Shown here piece after piece: positions 35,457 through 44,655 of a stretch of 64,000 bases of DNA. Position 1 is the first letter of the stretch. Each line of letters begins with the position of its first letter. Below the pieces are notes generated by a model. The model saw nothing but the letters and a program-made list of their open reading frames with translations. It had not been told where the DNA came from and made no database searches. The translations under genes were made by a program, and so were the position numbers. The DNA comes from Ilex aquifolium (lineage: Eukaryota; Streptophyta; Magnoliopsida; Aquifoliales; Aquifoliaceae): contig OX637399.1 of the NCBI GenBank assembly GCA_951799425.1, positions 19,876,001-19,940,000 of the forward strand, in the 5' to 3' direction.

Positions 35457-35735
35457 CTCCACATCGTGTTTCTTTCCAAAGATTTTCTAAACCTTATATG
35501 TGATTTGAAAAAATAGAATGAGTCATGTATTGGACCCCATTTGAGCAATATCCTTTAGTGTTTAATAGGTCAAGTTTTTGTGTGTTTCTAACTTAAAAAT
35601 TATTAGGAACTACCCCCCCTGCACGCTTATGTGGATAGAGAGTCTCTAAACACTTAGGGTTAAAATTTGGAAAAGTTGACAAGTTGGGTAGTACGGACAG
35701 CCCTATGGCTTCTTGTGTGGTCTATAGATGACTTG
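35457..35735 (+). repeat. U3 fragment of copia-like LTR
   Basis: It matches the order of phrases in 16980-17260 (GATTTTCTAAA, ACCCTTTAGTG against ATCCTTTAGTG, GGACAAGTTTTTTG against GGTCAAGTTTTTG). It is only a fragment, squeezed between the Athila-like 3' LTR and a Del-like LTR start. Confidence 0.5.
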
Positions 35736-36310
35736 TGTAAAACCTGGGAAAATTTGAATCTTTTATGAAAAAGGGCAAAACGATAATTTGCCTCTATAGC
35801 GCGGGTTGAGAACTCTTATTTTTCTAGAGCTCGGATGACGAAACGGACCTCACCGTTGGATTTTTCTTGCTAAATCTAGTTATCCAGACAAATTTCGTCG
35901 AATTCCGAGATAGTCTGATTTTTCGCGTTTTACGAGGTGGTCGGGGTCTCGGGTGACCCCAAAAACGAAATTTTTATTAAAATTTTGAAAGTTGGAAAAT
36001 AATTTAAATAAAGTTCATATAAAATATTTTGAGCTTAAACCGGTACGAAATTTAATCGTTTTAGGGCGAAAACGGATCCGGGAAAAGGGGTAGCGTGTGG
36101 CGCGATGTGAGCCAAGCTTTAAAACTATAAATAGGAGTAAAAATTCTGATTTTTCAGACATGTATTCTGCTGGGTCTGCTTTGTTCTCACGTTGGAGAGG
36201 AAGAGAGGAAAAAAGAGAAAACTTCTACCTTCTCGCTACGATCTATGGAGTTCCGTCGGTCGGAATTCTTCGAGCCGAGTATTAAGTCTTCCCGAAGTGA
36301 AACTCCTTGT
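35736..36310 (+). repeat. Del-like LTR 5' part, plus orientation
   Basis: It starts TGTAAAACCTGGGAAAATTTG and is alignable to the array LTR start TGTGAAACCCGAGAAAATTTG (AAAAAGGGCAAAA, then GATAATTTGCC). A TATA (CTATAAATAG) lies at 36125-36134, and the leader resembles the array LTR near 3430-3530 in reverse complement. The right limit is uncertain. Confidence 0.6.
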
Positions 36311-36987
36311 GACATCTTACTACCACTCGTCTTCAAGAATCAAAAGCAAATCTAAAAGTTATCTTCTTAGAGTATAAACCCGACCTTATGAAAATTTCCA
36401 CTCAAATCTATAAATGAAGAGAATTAGCCAAACTCCTCAACCAAGTCAAACATCACATCCTGAAGTTATACCGACAAGTCTCCATGAATACCACTAATTT
36501 GGATACCTCTAGGCTTGATTCTTCTTTATATCAATCAAATAGGATTTTTTTCTTTTCACACCTATCTTGATAGTAAATGTTATTCAAAAGAAAATTCTAT
36601 TTTTCACCTTGCTATCATTATTCATCAAGAATCAAGAACAACTTCGCAAAGTTATCTCTTATGCATTCCAAGCTTAACATAAAAGAACTCACTCATTTGT
36701 AATGAGTCAGAATCAACCAAACTCATTAACCAAATAAAGAATTACTCTAATGGTCAAAGAACCACCGTTAATCCCATACTTAGCCAAGTACCCAAAGTTC
36801 TAACGATTGGACTTCATTGAATAAAACTATCCCCTTGATCTCATATCCATAGGTCAATTTCCAAATGCAAGGGATTACGATACAAACTTTTGATCAATTT
36901 TACTAATCTAATACACATTACTCAATAACATCCAAATGACTTGTTTGATCCATTCCTAAATTTATGTCTAGCACCACATCCTTCATG
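36311..36987. other. Non-coding DNA left of the young element
   Basis: Gene-free and AC-rich. Its style continues after the insertion at 52267, so it is probably the internal leader of the element whose LTR is at 53587-55473. Confidence 0.4.
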
Positions 36988-38303
36988 ATAACTGATGGCT
37001 TGATCCAAAATGTATACACCCAAGTGCAGGCGGTCAAGCTGTAGTAATAATCCGGTTTGAGTCCGGAGTCGAATCCACAGGGAACTTTTGATGATATTTC
37101 TAAGGCAAGCAGTGGTAGAGACCTTTTGATTGTAACTTTTGAGATTTGCTGTGAGTTATGAGTTTTCATGGACAGAATATAAGATTCTTTCCAAGAGGAT
37201 TTTCTTAACAAAATAGGGGATAGATGCTAATTAAAAAGAGTCACTCTTTAGTGCAAGGATCTGGACATGTAGTCAGTTATCCGGTTTGTCATAATTGTGC
37301 TTGATAACTCAATTAACTCCCGTGTCAACAGCAAGTCAATCGGAAGATAAAGATGGATTGTGAGAATTAATAACATGATTCCGATGTCTTTCTAGAAGTT
37401 TACAAGAATTGCCTGTGCCGAGACTTAACCCGTCTACAAACAAGCAAGTGTTTCTACAAGACATCCAATCATGCTATTAATATTCCATTCTTTCAATGAA
37501 GTACAATAAGGGGGAAGATTGAAGGGTAGTCATGAGGATCTAGCCGGGGTACTTGCCTTGAACTGATGAGTCTTTCTATGCAGGAGTCATCCATGTCATA
37601 GAAAGAGCTCACAGTTATACAAAGTACCTTAGCTTTGCTAGATGCAATCAATCATCCGATAACAAGAAGAAATAAACGTTAAGCATAAAAAACATTGCAC
37701 AAATATGATTCCCGGATAACTTATACATGCCCTTCTCCTCTTACTAAAGAGTGAATGAGAAACTACTCACTCTTCATGGCTTGGGTAAAGCTAGAAAAGT
37801 GAGTGATGCTCATCCCTCCAAGTGGAGAACTTTAAAAGATAAAGTAACAACAAACGCGGAGCCAATCTTTAACAAAGAATGGGTGAATCACGTTCCACCA
37901 TTCACGGCTTTAATAAAGCTCTAGAAAAGTGGAAGAGTTTCACTCTTCTAAGAAAGAAAGAAGCTCAAGCAATGGAAGTGAAATGCATGAACAATAAAAG
38001 TAGAAGAAAACTAGTCACATTTGGAGGGTGGCTTCCTCAACCAAGAATTGGAGGGTTGCTTCCTCAACCAAAATGTGAGCTATCTCTCTTATATGCATGA
38101 GAAATGAAAGCATAAACATAAGCATAAGCACAAAACTACTGTTATAACAAGCAAGAGATGTTGGACTAAAGCCAAACTAATCTCTAAAATAAAGACTTCA
38201 TACAAGGAAAAATGAGTTAAATCTACAATGAGAGTGGGAGTCTAAGCCTCCATCAACTTTCCTACCTCCTACTATGGCTCTTCTAGCTCTCCAACAAGGG
38301 GAG

Positions 38304-38311
38304 TATTTATA
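38304..38311 (-). promoter_or_regulatory. TATA box of young element LTR
   Basis: TATAAATA in GCCTATAAATACTCC on the minus strand. The palindrome cluster starts about 100 bp upstream. The partner LTR has the same site near 51610-51617. Confidence 0.65.
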
Positions 38312-38408
38312 GGCAAGAGGAGGAGACAGGGGGGGGGGGGTGAAAGAATAGTGTTTGCCGCCCAAGTCCAAGTGAACAGTCAACAACTCTGCTGCCATTC
38401 TGTGGATA

Positions 38409-38774
38409 ACGTTCGAACGTGAGTTGGCGTTCGAACGTTATTTCTGTTTTTGCACTGAGGGCGTTCGAACGTTGACTGCCGTTCGAACGTTTCTTCTGTT
38501 TTTGAACTGAGGGCGTTCGAACGCCAGATCTGCTCTGACCCCTTTCACTCGAGTGATCTGTTGGTCTTCTGTGAAGTTCAGTTCCAACTCTCTGTAGTGG
38601 TCTGGTCTTCCATCAACTCAAATGCACGTTCGAACGTGAGTTGGCGTTCGAACGTGACACTCAAGTACTTCAGAGCTCCAGTCTTCTTTCCTAACTGCAA
38701 CACGCCTTCTCTTCAGCAGTTGAGTCTGCTATAGTACAATATGGACGTTCGAACGTGAGTTGGCGTTCGAACGT
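38409..38774. repeat. Nine CGTTCGAACG palindromes in the LTR U3
   Basis: TTCGAA cores lie at 38412, 38430, 38464, 38482, 38516, 38629, 38647, 38748 and 38766. Four pairs are exactly 18 bp apart, and the steps 38430 to 38464 and 38482 to 38516 are both 34 bp. Most are perfect 10-12-bp palindromes of the ACGTTCGAACGT type. All lie upstream of the LTR TATA. The partner LTR repeats them at about 51715-52078. Confidence 0.92.
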
Positions 38775-38958
38775 TCTGGTTGTGCTCCAAGCTTCTCCAA
38801 TTTTGGGCTCTAATGTACTGGTGCTGCATCCAAGTGTGGTACTTGTTGTTCTTGGATCCTTGTTCAGTTTAGGGCCTGAAATGACATCACTTAAACTCCA
38901 TTAAAGTACAATTAGTCTTAAAATGTCATAATAATATGTCAACTTTAAGTACTAATCA

Positions 38959-40793
38959 CACTCCCCAACCTAAATATTGCTAGTCTCTAGTAATACGAAA
39001 AAGAAAATTCTACTCCTAATGCCATTTTCGTAGGTCATCCGGTTGCATTTAGCTTATGCAACAAGCCGTTGAACCACTAGGTTTACCCTAGCGGACGAGT
39101 GTTGTCTCGTGAGGGTTTCCAGAGAAGCTACCCACAAACTTCAGTTGAACAGATGTGCATAGGAGAATGCTGACTAAAGTAAATTAGCATCATGGTCGTT
39201 GGGACACCAGATTTTCAATTTTTGACTTATGTCTCACACATCCTTATTTCACAGGTATTCATTCTATGCAAAAATTATTATTTGTTACATTGGTATTTGA
39301 AATTCTCAATGCAGTAGGAATGATCATTCAAGCAACAGGAATTGTTATGTAACAAATACTCCCTTTTATCACCTTCCATGGATAGTTTCGATTTCACAAA
39401 CCTCACGTAGTATACCCTCAGCAAAGGTTCACTCTGATTATAGTGACTTGTTTCTCACAGATCATGTGATCAGAAGATGGCCAATCGAAAAAATCACATG
39501 CACAATTTAGGAAAGGAGTGAAATTTTAAAGAAGCAACTACTTATGTTTGGCATAATCTCATGAAAGAATATTAACGCAATTAAAAGGAATGATATTTAC
39601 CATATCCCAATTGTGATTAACAACACATGCATGTAACAGACTTGAGATCAATTAGGGCTTTTCATGGGTTGTAGCGTGGCCAGAGGTCAGTGGCTAACGA
39701 AACGATGTCAGGGATTTTCAAAAGCTATCTGCTGTTTGCGTATTGTAGCACACCTTTTTCTAACTTCTTGATATTTTGCCGAGAGATGACATTTCTTTCT
39801 TTCATTTTTCTCATTTTTTTCACTTTCTTGGCAAGTTCTTGCCTTTTTGCATCTGTTTTGTTTCAATTGTTCCAATCAACTCTTCTTGGATGATAATCTC
39901 GAATGCTCCTTTTTCTTTTCCTTTTTCTGTATCATCTTACAAAGAGGATGTAAGAAAATTAGATAGCCAAGGTATGTCAAGTATGTTTTCCTGTGGATTG
40001 GTAATCATGTAGGTTTATCAAGGAAAAATTTATACATTGATGGCTCAAACATGGCTAACGAGGGATAAATTTTTTTTTTTTCAAAGAAAGGTCTAAGGCT
40101 CAATATTATATCAAAGATGGCCTAAGATCATTTCTCAAGCATGTGCACATGTATGTGTCGTATGCGATGGTTCCGTGTGGGATATGTCAATAGATCACTT
40201 TTAAGTGCGTCAATCAAAGCAAGGTTAATGAGATCATTCAAAAATTGAGATTTGAAAAGAATTTACTTGAGTAAACATTGATTGTCTCTCGAAAACATCG
40301 TTAGGCTCGAAACTCACCCTGGTTTTCTTTGTTATCTCCACTGTGTATGTCGGGTTTTCCAGGGGGTATTGGTTATATACCAATTCCATTTTTGAGTCAG
40401 ATCCTCCTGTACCTTTAAAATAACAAATATCGATGTACATATGACAATTTAAGTATAGAGAAAATACCAATCTTTTCAAAAAATGTGGTTTTAAGTCTCG
40501 GTTGATAAATGGAGGTGTCAAACCGATCATGTGCATATTTACTCTAGCAAGCATTCTTAACATCTACATTTGTTCCATCACCTTTTAATTTTTATGCTAC
40601 ATCTACAAATGCTTTAAAACAAATAAAAGTGATAAATGGAACCATTCATTTCAAAATATCATCTTTTAACATCAACGGTTCAATTCATTCACAACCACAC
40701 AAAAACTTACAACTATCAAAGAAGAAATTCATAAAAAGAAGCATTTTAAACAAACATAAAAAAAACAAGAACAAAAACAAAAATCCCTCTCCC
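38959..40793 (-). other. Non-coding 3' region of young Athila-like element
   Basis: No convincing gene. Segments resemble 24950-25090 and 33800-33960 of the older element in reverse complement, so this is the family's long 3' untranslated region. Confidence 0.65.
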
Positions 40794-41046
40794 TCACTCT
40801 CCTCCTTGTCCACTAGCTCCACCATGTCCACCCCTCAAAAGCCTAAGGATCTCATCCTGCTTAGCTTCAATGCTAAGCATGATGTCCCGTAAGGAGCGTC
40901 GGGTGCTGGTGCTGGTGCTAGGGCCTTCACCTGCTGGCTGGTCTTCCTCTCTCTCCATCTCTCTCTCCATCTCTCTATCCATCTCATCTAGCTCCTCTTG
41001 TACCTCATCCACTCCGTGGGCCGGGGGCTCTTCTTGCCTTACCGCT

Positions 41047-41997
41047 TGATGAGAACTAAGGTGGGCCTACTCTTAAGATCCTTTGCAAGTCCAGATGGGC
41101 CAATTACAAGATCAACAGCCAAGATGATCAAGGAAGCAATTCAAGGAGTGTTGCAATCCCCTTGGGATGAAGTTAGCAAGAGGCCAACACTCAATATGGG
41201 CTTGAAAGAAGGAGAATCAATTTTGATCCACTTGATCCAAGCTATGGAAGACATGAAGACATGACTTAGAGATAGGGCCTTTTGTTGTTAAGACTTTCAA
41301 TTTGTTTAAAGAATTTTTATTTTTTAGTTTAGAATAAGTGGGTTTGAGGATGCTTAGACCACATATGTCTTATTATTTTATTTGGACTAGGGTTTAGAAT
41401 AAGTACTGTAGCACGGTACTATTCATGCTACAGTACCGTGACACTATTCACAAATTTTAGTTTTTAGTTATTCCTATTTAGATTAGGATTTGTTTCCTTA
41501 GTAGATTAGGAGATTTGTTATCTTAATAGATTAGGATTTGTTTCATTAGTTGATTAGGATTTATTTCATTAGTAGATTAGGATTTGTTTCTTTAGTATAT
41601 TAGGATTTGTTTTCCTTAGTAGATTAGGAATTTTATTTGTAATGGCTAGCCTATAAATAGGCGTCTAAATCAATGAAAAGGTAGATTATTATCTCAATAT
41701 GCTTTGAGAGCATTGTCTCTATGGTTCTTTGAAGAACTTTTCGAACTTATCGGGATTTCCCGTGGCGTTCACCAACGACTTATCAAACGGTTTTCCACCA
41801 CTGTTTGTGGCGTCTTCCTTATACCAAGGTTCTTGATTCGCATCAAACAACGGGTTGAGGTCATATATACCAAGGTTCTTGTTTGTCGTAAACAACGGGT
41901 CGAGGTTTTCCATCCATAGACTTGAGTTTGGCTTTCTTGGGTTGGTTTTCCAATATTGTTGTTGGGTCTCAAAGCAAGTCTATTGGGGTTCACATCA
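41047..41997 (+). mobile_element. Solo LTR (951 bp) inside ORF3
   Basis: TGATGAGAAC...GGTTCACATCA ends with a perfect 5-bp target duplication CCGCT (41042-41046 and 41998-42002). It contains a plus-strand TATA (CTATAAATA, 41651-41659), an 11-bp inverted repeat upstream of it, and about seven imperfect 25-bp repeats based on TAGATTAGGATTTGTTTC (about 41470-41640). Its first 210 bp read as DGPITRSTAKMIKEAIQGVL, resembling the C-terminal end of gypsy polyproteins, so in its parent element the pol frame probably ran into the 3' LTR. It must be younger than the host element. Confidence 0.85.
41403..41436. repeat. 11-bp inverted repeat upstream of solo-LTR TATA
   Basis: GTACTGTAGCA (41403-41413) and TGCTACAGTAC (41426-41436) are perfect inverted copies. 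The sequence between and after them also contains an overlapping CGGTACTATTCA-like direct repeat. Confidence 0.85.
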
Positions 41998-43076
41998 CCG
42001 CTGGGCCGCCACTATGACTTTGGCTTCTCCGGAAGGAAGACTTGTTCAGTGGCCCCATTGGCTTTTGGATTTCCATCTCGGGCTTCACCCTCACCCCATG
42101 CTCTGTGCACATTTCAGTCACCAAAGTAGCAAAAGGGAGTGCACTCCTCTTTACATCACACCCCTTCTTCATTTCACTCAAGATGAGAGAGGGGAGGTCA
42201 ATGCTATGTCCTTTGCCAATGGCATACAGAAGTCGGGCCATGTCGGGTAAAATCTCATTCTTTCTTCCTACGGGAGCGAAGTTAGACACCGCAATCAAAT
42301 TCATCATTTTATACTTGTCGGTGAGCTCCCCTTGCTTTAAAAATCTCCTCCCTGTCCATGAAAAGTCAGTTATCCCCGTCAATTCCTTTCCTACCACATT
42401 CATTGCTACATCCTTCTTTGGTGGGTAGGTAGGATTTTGCACTCTAGGTATTTCTTCCCTTATTTTTACAATATATGCTTCGTCCACGTCAATGTGGGTA
42501 CCCCTAACATATGTCCGGATTGCGCCGTTGATGATCTCAGCGTTGGAGTAAAACTTCCGCACCAAGTCAACAACGGCGTCTCCACCATTCCTCAAATACC
42601 AGACCCACTTCCTCCTCTCCATCTCCTGCCTTATTCCAATCCCAGCAAAGTCATCAATTACAACATCTCTCTCACAAACAATTGCATGCTTATGGTAAAA
42701 TTTTTCATACCTTTCAGCCTTTAAGGCATTGGGAAATCTGGTCCTATCATATTTCTTTGTCCTTTGCCTTCCTTCCCTTTCTTCAATCACTTCTTCTACA
42801 ATGTTTGGGTCTTGGTTCACTGGTGGAGCACGCCTGACAGGGAGTTTCATCCTTGGCATGGCGTTCGAACGTGGGTTTTGATTTGGGAGGGTCCTGAAAA
42901 GTACTGGAACTTAGGGTTCTAGGTCTGAGATTAATGATTTTGATGTGGGGAGGGGTTAGGGAAGGTCGAATTTGGGTATTCTTGGGGAATGAGGGCAAGT
43001 TGAGGTCTGTGGAGTGAAAATGAATTCTAGGGTTTTGAAAAATTTGGGGATTTTGGCTGAAAACGACGAACCAGGC

Positions 43077-43083
43077 TTTTATA
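43077..43083 (-). promoter_or_regulatory. Putative internal promoter TATA for ORF3
   Basis: TATAAAA in GGCTATAAAAGCC on the minus strand, 218 bp before the ORF3 ATG and 15 bp downstream of the nearest palindrome core. The geometry at 23476-23482 in the older element is the same. Confidence 0.55.
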
Positions 43084-43095
43084 GCCTGAGTTGTA

Positions 43096-43397
43096 ACGTT
43101 CGAACGTTTGTGACGTTTGAACATGGGTAGAAGGACTTTAAACAGATCGTTCGAACGTGGTATGGCGTTCGAACGTGGTGAGCTCTTAGTACTTTTGTGT
43201 TTCTGTCAGAGGCCAAAGTACTGTAAGTTCTCTTCGTTCGAACGGTCTATTGGCGTTCGAACGTTAATCTCGTTTGAACGGTCTATTGGCGTTCGAACGG
43301 ATTGAGTTCCTAGTACTTTTAAGTTCCAGCAGAAGCTTTATTAGAGGCTGAGTACTGTAAGCAGTCAACGTTTGAACGTTACCTGGCGTTCGAACGT
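43096..43397. repeat. GTTCGAAC palindrome pairs before ORF3
   Basis: Cores (some with one mismatch) lie in pairs at 43099/43116, 43150/43168, 43237/43256, 43273/43292 and 43371/43389, each pair 17-19 bp apart. Between pairs lie AGTACTTT (43188-43195) and its inverted copy AAAGTACT (43215-43222), a module also found near 14380 and 23335. Confidence 0.9.
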
Positions 43398-43810
43398 TGA
43401 ACCAAAAATTAAATTTTTTCTCCACTACACTATATACAATCAAAGAAGACAAAACACACAAATTTAATTCAAAAACTAAGGCGTCTCAGGATGAACCCCT
43501 ACCCACGCTTCAGGTTGGTATTTTGGGGCATTCCTTACTCGGCCCATATTTTCATTTCAGTCAAAAGAATTTATACAAAAAGATTTTTACACTTTTTACA
43601 ATAAATTCGGACCTTTGGCATTCACTCCCCCAACAAAAGTACACATTTCCTACAGAAAATTATCTAATCCGAGTCTCCCTCTGTGTCTGTGTAAAATGGA
43701 CAACCAGTAACTCTCCCAACTTCCTCTCTCACAAATCGGTTAAGCACAGTACCGGAATAGCATGGCGTATCAGGGTAATCCTTACTCAGCCCATTCATTA
43801 TCTAGTCTAA

Positions 43811-44074
43811 TCAATCAAGTGCGCGACCGGAAATTGGTTCAGAACACTGGTTGTACCTTTTTTCGTGAAAGAATCTGCCACACTGTTTACAGGCACCAAG
43901 CCTATTTGCACGACGGCGTTTGGCAAAGCTGTTTCTACCACAGAGGGGTTTCGCTTGTTTTTCTTTGATTTCAGACTTCCTTACTAATCTTGCTTTTCTC
44001 ATGATCATAGTATGTACATCAGATGGAAAAGTACGTAGGACTCCTAGGCTAAACCAAAAAAGATTTACATTCAT
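43811..44074 (-). CDS. Small basic CCHC-like accessory protein (87 aa)
   Basis: It encodes WFSLGVLRTFPSDVH, a Lys/Arg-rich middle, PLCGR, then ACKQCGRFFHEKRYNQC (C-x2-C-x4-H-x6-C) and CSEPISGRALD. The same protein is at 22465 onwards in the older element; differing codons are mostly synonymous, which argues for selection on the protein. It lies downstream of pol and of the membrane mini-frame and upstream of the ORF3 promoter-like region. It could be a nucleic-acid-binding accessory protein. I recognise no named family. Similarity to the older copy continues past the end of this frame. Confidence 0.55.
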   Translation of the reverse strand: MNVNLFWFSLGVLRTFPSDVHTMIMRKARLVRKSEIKEKQAKPLCGRNSFAKRRRANRLGACKQCGRFFHEKRYNQCSEPISGRALD

Positions 44075-44419
44075 GATTGCTAAATTTTAAGACTCACTAT
44101 CTGGTTCTTTAACGTCTGTCAGTCACAAAGACGATTGAAGTTGATTCATAAGCATAATCATCAATTTATACAATCAATGTTCAAACATGATTAACAACAA
44201 CAATAAAAAATTTTAAAAATTTATGAAAACATGAACTAATGAATTGATGAACTGATCATACCCCCCAACCTAAACTGAACATTGTCCCCAATGTTTCGAA
44301 TTTACCGGTTCATGGAGTGTGGAGACGAGGTTGAATGGTAGAGATCTGTTCATCGCCGAGTCCTACAAATAAAAACACAAAAATTACTCATCTATGCGCA
44401 GATCTGGATTTCGGGTAGG

Positions 44420-44530
44420 CTAAAAATCCTTATGTGTGAGTGCGAACAAGAGAAGAACACCCGTGAGCAAATATAAGATTAAAATGCAAAACATGAAGCA
44501 AAATATCGTGTTTGTGGAGTGTGTGGTCAT
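44420..44530 (-). CDS. Putative single-pass membrane mini-protein (36 aa)
   Basis: MTTHSTNT is followed by about 22 hydrophobic residues (IFCFMFCILILYLLTGVLLL) and ends FALTHKDF. A longer frame starts at 44605, but similarity to the older element's frame (21923-22069) begins at this ATG. Codon differences between the two are dominated by synonymous changes, and replacements stay hydrophobic (Ile/Met, Leu/Phe, Phe/Val). A TATA-like sequence lies 103 bp upstream in a hairpin. No family recognised. Confidence 0.5.
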   Translation of the reverse strand: MTTHSTNTIFCFMFCILILYLLTGVLLLFALTHKDF

Positions 44531-44627
44531 GGGTGTTTTCTCGGGTAACAGAGACTCGAAGACTAACAGAAGGAAGAAGAAGAAGAAGAAGTGGGGGGGG
44601 GCCAACTGCGGCGGCTGGGGAAAAAGT

Positions 44628-44648
44628 GGGCGCCTTATAAAGGCGCCC
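44628..44648. promoter_or_regulatory. Perfect hairpin enclosing a TATA-like core, just after pol
   Basis: GGGCGCCTT, ATA, AAGGCGCCC: two perfect 9-bp arms with a 3-bp loop. On the minus strand the core reads TTTATAAGG. It lies within about 30 bp of the pol end. It may be an internal promoter for the accessory frames, a transcript stem, or an end signal for the pol message. Confidence 0.45.
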
Positions 44649-44655
44649 CAGTGGG

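Larger units (their letters stand above)
36993..38958 (-). repeat. 3' LTR of young Athila-like element (1966 bp)
   Basis: TGATGGCTTG...GTACTAATCA ends. A minus-strand TATAAATA lies at 38304-38311. A palindrome cluster upstream of it is described separately. The polypurine tract (minus strand GGTTGGGGAGTG) lies directly outside, at 38959-38970. Confidence 0.92.
40794..42859 (-). pseudogene. ORF3 of young Athila-like element, split by a solo LTR
   Basis: The frame starts at 42859 (MPRMKLPVRRAPP) with a clear ATG 218 bp after a TATA box. It encodes WYLRNGGDAVVDLV, RKFYSNAEIINGAI, VRGTHIDVDEAYI and VSNFAPVGRKNEILPDMARL, with an acidic, Glu-rich, coiled-coil-like tail (EMEREMEREED, RRSLRDIMLSIEAKQDEILRL). 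The domain resembles the 'putative plant transposon protein' family (from memory) and occupies the env-like position of Athila elements. No membrane segment is seen. A 951-bp solo LTR separates the body from the tail. The same protein family is encoded at 23691-24741. Confidence 0.78.

Noticed and set aside
36097-36377. Overlapping short frames as a host gene
   Set aside because: They fall directly after a Del-like LTR TATA and match leader sequence of the array LTR in character.
38409-38774. GTTCGAA motifs as tRNA genes or Pol III B boxes
   Set aside because: The core resembles the T-loop/B-box GGTTCGA, but the full consensus, an A box at the right distance and a cloverleaf are absent. The motifs are palindromic and multiply repeated.
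40794-42859. ORF3 as a true envelope gene
   Set aside because: No signal peptide, membrane anchor or fusion segment is visible. Only its position matches the env-like slot.
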